Positions 1 to 7,048 of a stretch of 22,458 bases of DNA are shown piece after piece; position 1 is the first letter of the stretch, and each line of letters starts with the position of its first letter. The position numbers and the translations under genes are program-made. A model generated the notes under the pieces. It was given only the letters and a program-made list of their open reading frames with translations. It had not been told where the DNA came from and did no database searches. The stretch is taken from positions 1 to 22,458 of the forward strand of contig CAYVAT010000044.1 of NCBI GenBank assembly GCA_964449165.1, in the 5' to 3' direction. The DNA comes from CAYSCW01 sp964449165. GTDB taxonomy: Bacteria; Acidobacteriota; Aminicenantia; Aminicenantales; Aminicenantaceae.

Positions 1-66
<66 letters not shown>

Positions 67-1990
67 TCAGGGAGAGGGAGTATTCTCTTCCGTGGTGAGG
101 GATCGCATCCGCCGCAACACCCCCCAAATTACCTAGACCGCTCCCCCCATATTCCTTGCCATCGCTGTTTAAAATCTCTTTCCAAAACCCGCCGAGAGGA
201 ACACCGATTCTGTAGCCTGAGCGAGGGGCCGGCGTGAAATTGCTGACCACAAGTATCATTTCTTTCGGGTTTCTCCCTCTTCGAATAAAGCTAACAGTAC
301 TTTTCTCCCAGTCACTTAAATCGACCCATTCAAATCCATCTCTTTCAAAATCGAGCTCAGATAACGAAGTTTCTTCTCGATACAATTGATTCAGATCCTT
401 CACCCATTTTTGAACACCTTGATGAGGAGCATACTGAAGCAGATGCCATTCCAGGCTTTCCTCATGGGTCCACTCGCTCCGCTGTCCGAACTCGCCTCCC
501 ATAAAAAGCATTTTCTTTCCTGGATGGGCAAACATGAAACCGAACAGGAGTCGAAGGTTAGCAAATTTTTGCCAGTCATCGCCAGGCATTTTATGGAGCA
601 AAGATCCCTTCCCATGAACCACTTCATCGTGGGAAAGAGCAAGGATAAAATTCTCGAAAAATGCATACCAGATGCTGAAAGTCAGTTGATTGTGGCGATG
701 TTTGCGGAAGATGGGATCTTTAGAAATATAATCCAGTATATCATGCATCCATCCCATATTCCATTTCATCCCAAATCCCAGACCGCCCAAATGAACCGGT
801 CTGGTCACCATCGGCCAGGCCGTCGACTCCTCAGCTATGGTCTGCACATCGGGAAAATTCCTGTAGACAACCTCATTCAACCTTTTGATGAATGAGATGG
901 CTTCAAGATTTTCCCGGCCTCCGTGTACATTGGGAATCCATTCTCCCTCCTTCCTGGAATAATCCAGATAGAGCATAGAAGCCACTGCGTCTAACCGAAG
1001 GCCATCGGCATGATATTTATCTAGCCAAAAAAGGGCATTGCTGATCAGGAAATTCAGAACCTCATTCCTCCCGTAGTTGAAGATGTAGCTTTTCCAATCC
1101 GGATGGAATCCCTTTCTGGGATCCTCATGCTCATACAGATGTGTGCCATCAAAATAAGACAATCCGTGCTCATCAGATGGAAAATGGGACGGCACCCAGT
1201 CCAGGATCACACCGATACCATTCTGATGGAGTTGGTCAATCAGATGCATTAAATCCTGGGGTGTTCCGAACCGGCTGCTGGGCGCAAAATAACCCCCGAT
1301 TTGATAGCCCCAAGACCCGAAAAAAGGATGCTCCATCACAGGCATGAATTCCACATGGGTGAATCCCATATCGTTCATGTATTCAACCAGTTGATACGCC
1401 ATCTCTCTGTAGGTCAAGAAACGGTGATCCTCTTCAGGAACCCTGCGCCAGGATCCGAGATGAATTTCATAGATGGATAAAGGCGAATGGAGATCGTTCA
1501 GTTTTTGACGATTTTTCATCCATTCTTTATCGCCCCATTTATAATTCAAATCCCAGACCACTGAAGCGGTCTTAGGAGAAAGCTCCCAATAGAAGCTGAA
1601 GGGATCCCCCTTGTCAACTCTGTAGTCCCGGTATTTTGAAACAATATGGTACTTATACAAGAACCCCTTTTCCATTCCGGGAATGAAACCTTCCCAGATT
1701 CCTGAACCATCCCAGCGGATAGCGAGAAGATGTTCATCAGGATTCCATCCATTAAAATCTCCCACAACAGACACCCGCTCCGCGTTGGGGGCCCAAAGGC
1801 AAAAGTATGTGCCTCTCTGGCCGTTTGTGCTCATCGGGTGGGACCCCAGTTTTTCGTAAAGTTTATAAGAGTTCCCTTCTTTGAAGAGGTAGATATCGTA
1901 TTCTGATAGAAGTGTAGGGCCGTGAATTACTTTTTTCGTCTCTTCTGCTTCGTTCTTCAGACTGGGCTTTTTCTTTTTCTGTTCTGGCAT
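67..1990 (-). CDS. glgB: 1,4-alpha-glucan branching enzyme, 3' end missing
   Basis: GlgB cuts alpha-1,4-glucan chains and re-attaches them through alpha-1,6 bonds, making the branches of glycogen in the cytoplasm. Reading the minus strand from ATG 1990 gives 641 residues without a stop up to the N gap. An N-terminal CBM48-type domain (about residues 55-150, with WAPNAERVSVVGDFNGW) precedes a GH13 barrel. The catalytic residues expected from the family are visible: D334 in LRLDAV, E387 in IAEEST and D455 in SHDEVVHGK. The last readable residues, around HHGREYSLSL, match the usual GlgB C-terminus, so probably only 10-20 residues are lost in the gap. It lies 17 bp downstream of glgA, with GAAAGGAT upstream of the start, and belongs to the same operon. 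Confidence 0.95.
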
Positions 1991-2007
1991 CTGAAAATCC
2001 TTTCCAC

Positions 2008-3468
2008 TTACTTCATGGCCAAAGCCCGTTTGTATATTTCCTCGTATTTAACGGCTGACTTCTTCCAGGAGAAATCCTCTTTCATAGCGTTTTGCATCAG
2101 CTTCCGCCAGAGCTTCTCATCCTCATATACCTTCACAGCCTTCTTCACTCTTTCTGCCAAAGCAGCCGCGGAATATTCAGAAAATTTAAAACCATTCCCC
2201 TTCCCTGTTTGGGGGTCAAACTCGGTAATGGTATCGTCCAGCCCTCCTGTGGCCCTTACTACAGGGATGGTTCCATACTTCAAGCTGTACATTTGATTCA
2301 AACCGCAAGGCTCATAGCGGGAAGGCATGAGGAACATATCGGATCCGGCTTCAATCTTATGAGCAAGAATATTATCAAAGGCAATTTTTACACCGAAGCG
2401 GGCTTTATGTTTCCGACCCAGCTCAGTGAGCTGTTTTTCGTATTTTTCATCCCCTTTCCCTAAAAGCACAAGATAAAGCTCCATTCCCAAAAGACCATCG
2501 ATTCCCTTACTGAGAATGTCAAAGCCTTTCTGATCGGCAAGGCGGGATATCATCCCTATCAGAGGAATCTTCTGTTGCCTTTTGAATCCGAATATCTTCA
2601 TCAATTCTTCCTTGCATTTCTTCTTCCCTTCCCGATTCCTGGCATCAAAATGTGCAGCAATATGAGGATCGGATTTTGGGTTCCATGTGGAATAGTCTAC
2701 TCCGTTCAGGACTCCCAAGACGTCTTCTTTCCTGTCCTTGAGCACTCCATCCAAGCCATATCCATATTTCGGAGTTTGAATCTCCTGGGCGTATTTCTCA
2801 CTGACAGTGGTGATGATATCGGAAAACAGGATTCCGCCCTTCATGAAGTTCATCTTTCCATAGTATTCAAGCCCTTTCATCGAATAAAGCTCTGTAGGTA
2901 ATCCACTCACTCCCATATATCCCGGTGGGAAGACTCCCTGGTAAGCCAGATTGTGGATGGTGAAAACAGTACCAGTCTCGGAGAAAAAAGGATCATCCTT
3001 ATACACGCTCTTCAGGTAAACCGGTACCAGGGCTGTTTGCCAATCGTTGCAATGGATAATATCAGGTTGAAAATCCAGGGTCTCACTTAGACAGAGAGCT
3101 GCACGGGCGAAGAAGATGAATCGCTCGGGATTGTCGAAATAATCCCCTTCCGGAGTTCCGTACAATCCGCTCCGGTCGAAGAACTCATCCCGTTTGATGA
3201 AATAAATCATAAGATTTCTTTTTTTCCTGGTGTAGAAAACCCTTGCCTTCAAGCTTCCTCCTCTGAAAGGAACCTCGATAGAGTCCTCCATTGGAATCAA
3301 CTTAAACTCCCTTTCTACAACAGAACGATAGAGAGGCATTACCACCCTCATGTCATGTCCCAACGAAGCAAGAGCTTCGGGCAGGGATGAAGACACATCT
3401 GCCAATCCACCTGTCTTGGCAAAAGGAGTTACCTCTGATGAGGCGAAGATAATCTTCATGGAATTCAT
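2008..3468 (-). CDS. glgA: Glycogen synthase (ADP-glucose type, GT5)
   Basis: Transfers glucose from a nucleotide sugar, normally ADP-glucose in bacteria, to the growing alpha-1,4-glucan. The protein has 486 residues, the usual size. It begins with the GT5 signature KTGGLADV (K18-T19-G20-G21), which binds the donor phosphates. The C-terminal Rossmann half carries FLMPSRYEPCGLNQM and then TGGLDDTI, the conserved acceptor and nucleotide site. ATG 3468 is chosen because AGGAG lies 7 nt upstream; an in-frame ATG three codons later (3459) is also possible. It starts 24 bp after the GT2 stop and is followed 17 bp later by glgB, an operon for storage glucan synthesis. No glgC is in the window, so the ADP-glucose source must be encoded elsewhere. 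Confidence 0.96.
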   Translation of the reverse strand: MNSMKIIFASSEVTPFAKTGGLADVSSSLPEALASLGHDMRVVMPLYRSVVEREFKLIPMEDSIEVPFRGGSLKARVFYTRKKRNLMIYFIKRDEFFDRSGLYGTPEGDYFDNPERFIFFARAALCLSETLDFQPDIIHCNDWQTALVPVYLKSVYKDDPFFSETGTVFTIHNLAYQGVFPPGYMGVSGLPTELYSMKGLEYYGKMNFMKGGILFSDIITTVSEKYAQEIQTPKYGYGLDGVLKDRKEDVLGVLNGVDYSTWNPKSDPHIAAHFDARNREGKKKCKEELMKIFGFKRQQKIPLIGMISRLADQKGFDILSKGIDGLLGMELYLVLLGKGDEKYEKQLTELGRKHKARFGVKIAFDNILAHKIEAGSDMFLMPSRYEPCGLNQMYSLKYGTIPVVRATGGLDDTITEFDPQTGKGNGFKFSEYSAAALAERVKKAVKVYEDEKLWRKLMQNAMKEDFSWKKSAVKYEEIYKRALAMK

Positions 3469-3492
3469 TCATGCTCTCCTTTCACGCGGCGA

Positions 3493-4737
3493 TTATTTCT
3501 TCTCCCATTTTCTCAGCAAATACGGCTTCATCTCTTCAAAGACTCGTGCCTGTAAGCCGATGATTTCTTCTGCTTCCTTGGTTGTCATATCTCTGGTCCT
3601 GTTGATAAAAGAAGCCACACGGGCATAATATAGAGGCCTCATAATCTCCACCAGCTTGCCTCTATCCCTCTTCCACTGGTGGAAAGTGGACGCAAAGTCA
3701 TAGATAATCTTTGCCCAATCTTCCACAGAGATTAAGAAGTTTTCAATCTTTCTCTTCCTGGTCAGGTTTTTCAGAACAGCAAAACTCTTAGTGTTGATGA
3801 TTCTTTCCCAAAAAACGGATAAATTCTTAAAACCTTCTTTGTAATTCTCGATCATTCCCTCTAGATTCACAGAAAAAGCTTTAGGCTCTTTATCTGAGGG
3901 AGTTCCATAAGTCGGAATTGGCTCACTTCCCTTAATCTTTTTCCATTTATCAGCGTTTTCCTCCATCAACTGGAAAAGAGGATAGACAACCTGCCTGAAC
4001 ATCGGCCCTAGATTCTCGAGGGGATCCTTGACATCGTGGATCTTAGCTCCCAAATAAGCTTGACAGATGGATTTGTTTCCCACCAAAGCAGTTGTTGTCA
4101 TCCAGATGTCTATTCCAAACTTGGCGATATCTGTCATCCAGATATCAGGCGCATAGTCAAAATAGAAGTTGATCATTCCGGTGGAAAGGCCAAAGTCCCC
4201 GCCTATAGGTTGGCGCACCTGCTTGCCATACAGGGCTCGGATCATATTATAAGCGATGTTATTGGTGATGGTTGCGTCATATTTATATCGGGAGTAAATT
4301 GGAGCCACAAAATCATGTCCATGGTTCAACACAGGATCAGCGAGAGATTTCACCCATTCCGGAGTGATGCTCCGAAGATCAGAATCAAACAGGATACAAA
4401 CTTTTGCATTGAGGAAAGAGGCTGACTCGAATATCATCCGCAGGGCACTCCCCTTGCCCGGTATCCCACGATAGATGGTCACGATTTTTTCTATGAAGGG
4501 ATAGACAGTCTTATCTCTGGCCACCTCTCTTGAATCATCAGTTGAGCCGCCGTCCGAGATGATGACTACAGCTCTTAGAGCAGGATAATACTTGGCCAGG
4601 CCTTCGCTCACCATATCGATCACATGGTCAATGGTTGTATCGTTATTGAAGCAAGGAATTCCCACCACCATATCCGCATGATCTATCTTTTCCAGGCGTC
4701 TGTTCGCCCATGCTCGCAAGGCGGTATGAAATTTCAT
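3493..4737 (-). CDS. GT2-fold glycosyltransferase, GpgS/mannosylglycerate-synthase-like
   Basis: A 414-residue cytosolic glycosyltransferase. The N-terminal GT-A fold shows VGIPCFNNDTTIDHV (about 25-39), IISDGGSTDD (59-68), the donor-loop motif GIPGKGSALR (91-100) and the metal-binding DSD at 118-120. This arrangement resembles glucosyl-3-phosphoglycerate synthases and related synthases of glyceryl glycosides. The C-terminal half is alpha-helical and has no motif I recognise. The start at 4737 is decided by AAAGGAGG just upstream; an in-frame ATG at 4755 lies before that site. As first gene of the glgA-glgB operon it may make a primer or a compatible solute linked to glucan synthesis (for example glucosylglycerate). 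Donor and acceptor cannot be read from the sequence. Confidence 0.72.
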   Translation of the reverse strand: MKFHTALRAWANRRLEKIDHADMVVGIPCFNNDTTIDHVIDMVSEGLAKYYPALRAVVIISDGGSTDDSREVARDKTVYPFIEKIVTIYRGIPGKGSALRMIFESASFLNAKVCILFDSDLRSITPEWVKSLADPVLNHGHDFVAPIYSRYKYDATITNNIAYNMIRALYGKQVRQPIGGDFGLSTGMINFYFDYAPDIWMTDIAKFGIDIWMTTTALVGNKSICQAYLGAKIHDVKDPLENLGPMFRQVVYPLFQLMEENADKWKKIKGSEPIPTYGTPSDKEPKAFSVNLEGMIENYKEGFKNLSVFWERIINTKSFAVLKNLTRKRKIENFLISVEDWAKIIYDFASTFHQWKRDRGKLVEIMRPLYYARVASFINRTRDMTTKEAEEIIGLQARVFEEMKPYLLRKWEKK

Positions 4738-4762
4738 ATTTCCTCCTTTCTGCACTGTTCAA

Positions 4763-4792
4763 TACATAGAATTCACTTTATGCATGGTGCAA
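4763..4792 (-). promoter_or_regulatory. Candidate promoter of the glycogen operon
   Basis: On the minus strand, TTGCAC (4787-4792) and TATGTA (4763-4768) are separated by 18 bp and lie just upstream of the glycosyltransferase start. The -35 is good and the -10 moderate. Predicted from sequence only. Confidence 0.4.
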
Positions 4793-5140
4793 TATGAGGG
4801 AAATGAAGAGACAACATTAACTGAAGCTAGCTGATTGGTTCCTCACATATTGTTTATCCAAAGTGGAATTCTTCTCTCCCGTAAACATTCAATCCTTTCA
4901 TCGATATTCTTATTTATTTTAATCTGAAATTCAACTCATTGCAAAATTTCCTCTCTTAATGTAAGCATCCTTATTTCCATGAAAAGGGTGAGGGAACAGC
5001 ATCCTGATATCCCCTGCGAGGGGGGATGGGAACCTGAAATTTTAAATAAATTAATGAAGACTGAAGAACTCTACATCCAGATAACTCACCTTTAAGAGAA
5101 GGAGGACAAAAACAGGATAAGAACGAAAATTGAGAATACT

Positions 5141-5326
5141 ATGGATAAATTGCCCGAAGAGAAAAATCTAAAATATGAAAAGATTGAAAAATCTCCTAGA
5201 GGAGAAGTATTATTACTGTTTAAGCTCATTTTTCCTGTGCAAATCGTTATGCTGGCCACAAAAAGATTATTTAATCCTATAAAATTTATATCCGTTCATA
5301 AAGGAGAAGGCTGGGATGAATATTGA
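5141..5326 (+). CDS. Doubtful 61-residue small protein
   Basis: An ATG-initiated frame of 61 codons ends 11 bp inside the following DUF2179 gene, which would suit translational coupling. The peptide has a charged N-terminus (MDKLPEEKNLKYEK) and one hydrophobic stretch (about residues 24-39). Against it: the only GGAGG (5101-5105) lies about 35 bp before the ATG, and a well-formed promoter for the next gene sits inside the frame at 5184-5213. I recognise no family. It is most likely a chance frame. Confidence 0.15.
   Translation: MDKLPEEKNLKYEKIEKSPRGEVLLLFKLIFPVQIVMLATKRLFNPIKFISVHKGEGWDEY
5184..5213 (+). promoter_or_regulatory. Promoter with palindromic operator-like spacer, upstream of the DUF2179 gene
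   Basis: TTGAAA (5184-5189) and TATTAT (5208-5213) are 18 bp apart. The spacer contains an inverted repeat, TCTCCT-AG-AGGAGA, at 5192-5205. That is where a bound repressor or a spacer-distorting regulator would act. The start codon lies about 100 bp downstream. Confidence 0.5.
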
Positions 5327-5921
5327 GGCTATTTTCGGATCAGAAGTTTTTAAATGGGGCATCATACCACTTCTCATTTTTTTGGCTCGAGTCTTGGATG
5401 TGAGTCTCGGGACGATGCGAATCGTATTTGTCTCGAGAGGATTAAAATACCTAGCTCCAGTGGTGGGATTTTTTGAGGTCATCATCTGGCTACTGGCTAT
5501 TCGAGCCATCATGCAAAATTTGAATAATGTTGTTTGCTATATCGCCTATGGAGCTGGATTTGCCGTGGGAACTTTTGTGGGGCTTTATATCGAAAAAAGG
5601 TTGGCCATAGGAAATTCACTCATCCGCATAATCACCCAGAAAGATTCAACGGAATTGATTAATCATCTAAGATCTAAAGGGTATGGAGTGACAACCATGG
5701 AGGCCAACGGCGTTAAGGGTAAAGTGCATGTGATCTACATCATTATTAAGCGCAGCGATTTTCAAAATGTTACTGAAATCATCAGACAATTCAATCCTCG
5801 GGCATTCTACACCGTAGAAGACGTCAGCGTGGTCATTAAAGGAGTATTCCCTCTAAGGAAACCTTCTCTCCCTGTTTCCCCCCACCTAGGGCCTTTCCAT
5901 TTCTGGAGGAAAGGAAAGTAG
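5316..5921 (+). CDS. DUF5698/DUF2179 membrane protein (UPF0316 family)
   Basis: A 201-residue protein with three predicted membrane segments in the first ~90 residues, including the family-typical stretch LARVLDVSLGTMRIVFVSRG (about 23-42) and FFEVIIWLLAIRAI. A soluble C-terminal DUF2179 domain follows (about 105-175, ITQKDSTELINHLRSKGYGVTTMEANG). The family is widespread and its molecular role is not established to my knowledge. The C-terminal domain resembles those of small membrane proteins thought to sense a ligand or ions. AAGGAG nine bases before ATG 5316 supports the start. The last ~25 residues are Pro-rich and basic, outside the conserved domain. It stands alone, convergent with the epimerase gene 49 bp away. 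Confidence 0.85.
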   Translation: MNIEAIFGSEVFKWGIIPLLIFLARVLDVSLGTMRIVFVSRGLKYLAPVVGFFEVIIWLLAIRAIMQNLNNVVCYIAYGAGFAVGTFVGLYIEKRLAIGNSLIRIITQKDSTELINHLRSKGYGVTTMEANGVKGKVHVIYIIIKRSDFQNVTEIIRQFNPRAFYTVEDVSVVIKGVFPLRKPSLPVSPHLGPFHFWRKGK

Positions 5922-5925
5922 TTTT
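5892..5925 (+). terminator. Possible terminator at the end of the DUF2179 gene
   Basis: CCTTTCC (5892-5898) and GGAAAGG (5908-5914) form a 7-bp stem with a 9-nt loop overlapping the last codons. A short TTTT follows at 5922-5925. The T-tract is short and 7 bp from the stem, so this is weak. Confidence 0.3.
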
Positions 5926-5970
5926 ATAAATATGCCACAATACAGATGAGAAGGGCTACAGGGGAAGCAA

Positions 5971-7038
5971 TTAATCAGGAATATCAAAACCCAGGCCCGG
6001 TTTATTGGTGGGAAAAAGAGTTCCATGGCGGAGGATGACCGCACCGCTGCAGGGGTCATCTACAAGATCAAGATGACCATCAAGATCCGCATAGAGCACA
6101 TTAGGCCTGGCCAGAGCAAAATGAAGACCAGCAGCAATACTCAATGCTGATTCATCCATACAGCCGACCATAATCTCAAGCCCTGCTGAACGGGCTACCG
6201 CGTTGATTTGAAGGGCTACCGAGATTCCCCCAACTTTCATCAATTTTACGTTGACCATGTCAGCCAAATCACGCCGGGCAATCCGGAAGGCATCCCTTAA
6301 GGTCATCAAGCTTTCATCGGCCATAACAGGAATTTGCACGCTGCTCGATACCCGTCCGAGAAGATCTGGCTGGCCCTTTGGAGTGGGCTGCTCGATCAGT
6401 TCCAGATGGGCACTGCGTATCTCCTTAACAAACCTCAAAGCTTCCTCCACACTAAATCCTTGGTTTGCATCAAAGCGCAATTCAACCTCAGAACCTACAG
6501 CTTCCCTGACTTTAAGAATCCGGGTTATGTCAGACTCAACGTCTTTTCCTCCTTTAATCTTTATGGATTTGAATCCTTTTGCCAGACATTCCCGGGCTCG
6601 GGCAACAGTCTCCTCTTCGGGAAGTATTCCGATGGTCACACTTGTCCTGATACGATCCCTGAATCCTCCCAGAACTTTCCACAGCGGGAGGCCACAGACT
6701 TTGCCTAAGATATCGTGAAGAGCCATATCCACCGCAGCCATTGCAGACGGCTGAGATTGGAGTGATGGCGTAAGGCGTTCGAGAAGCATCGCAGAACGCA
6801 ATGGATCTGATCCTTTTACAAAAGGAGCGATGACCTCCTCTGCAGCCTTTAAAACGCCCTCGGCTGTCTCACTGGTTATCTGCAAATCAGGAGCAGCACA
6901 TCCGAAGCCAACAATCCCCCGGTCCGTCTCCATCCGCAGGAATACATTAGTTGTCTTCTCGATGGTTTCATAAGCTATGGTATAGGGTTCCCTCAACTCC
7001 ATGGAAACAGGCCAGGCCTCGATTTTGGTGATCTTCAT
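5971..7038 (-). CDS. Dipeptide-epimerase-like enolase-superfamily enzyme
   Basis: A 355-residue member of the muconate-lactonising subgroup of the enolase superfamily, which inverts alpha-carbons through two lysines. Visible residues: K160-x-K162 and K265 as acid/base pair; Mg ligands D190, E216 and D241; and the DxD motif D318-x-D320, which in L-Ala-D/L-Glu epimerases binds the dipeptide amino group. Aligned against the Bacillus subtilis enzyme as I remember it, the Glu-binding Arg24 is E24 here and Ile298 is D295. The pocket therefore looks acidic and the substrate probably is not Ala-Glu. DgcA, an N-acetyl-D-Glu racemase that works with a DUF1611 protein, is a related alternative. Start 7038 (MKITKIEAWP) is preferred because GAAAGGAC precedes it; an upstream in-frame ATG at 7074 overlaps the previous gene. 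Last gene of the four-gene operon, 10 bp after the fusion gene's stop. Confidence 0.85.
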   Translation of the reverse strand: MKITKIEAWPVSMELREPYTIAYETIEKTTNVFLRMETDRGIVGFGCAAPDLQITSETAEGVLKAAEEVIAPFVKGSDPLRSAMLLERLTPSLQSQPSAMAAVDMALHDILGKVCGLPLWKVLGGFRDRIRTSVTIGILPEEETVARARECLAKGFKSIKIKGGKDVESDITRILKVREAVGSEVELRFDANQGFSVEEALRFVKEIRSAHLELIEQPTPKGQPDLLGRVSSSVQIPVMADESLMTLRDAFRIARRDLADMVNVKLMKVGGISVALQINAVARSAGLEIMVGCMDESALSIAAGLHFALARPNVLYADLDGHLDLVDDPCSGAVILRHGTLFPTNKPGLGFDIPD

Positions 7039-7048
7039 CTTTGTCCTT

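Larger units (their letters stand above)
4738..5315. other. Long divergent intergenic region
   Basis: This 578-bp spacer separates the glycogen operon (leftward) from the DUF2179 gene (rightward). It holds candidate promoters for each side, a GC-rich mini-hairpin CCCCT-GCG-AGGGG at 5011-5023 with no T-tract after it, and a doubtful 61-codon frame at 5141-5326. The rest is AT-rich and shows no gene I can support. Confidence 0.6.

Noticed and set aside
4768..5100. Possible riboswitch or CRISPR-like repeats in the long spacer
   Set aside because: Only one short GC hairpin was found; no repeated units or known aptamer motifs.
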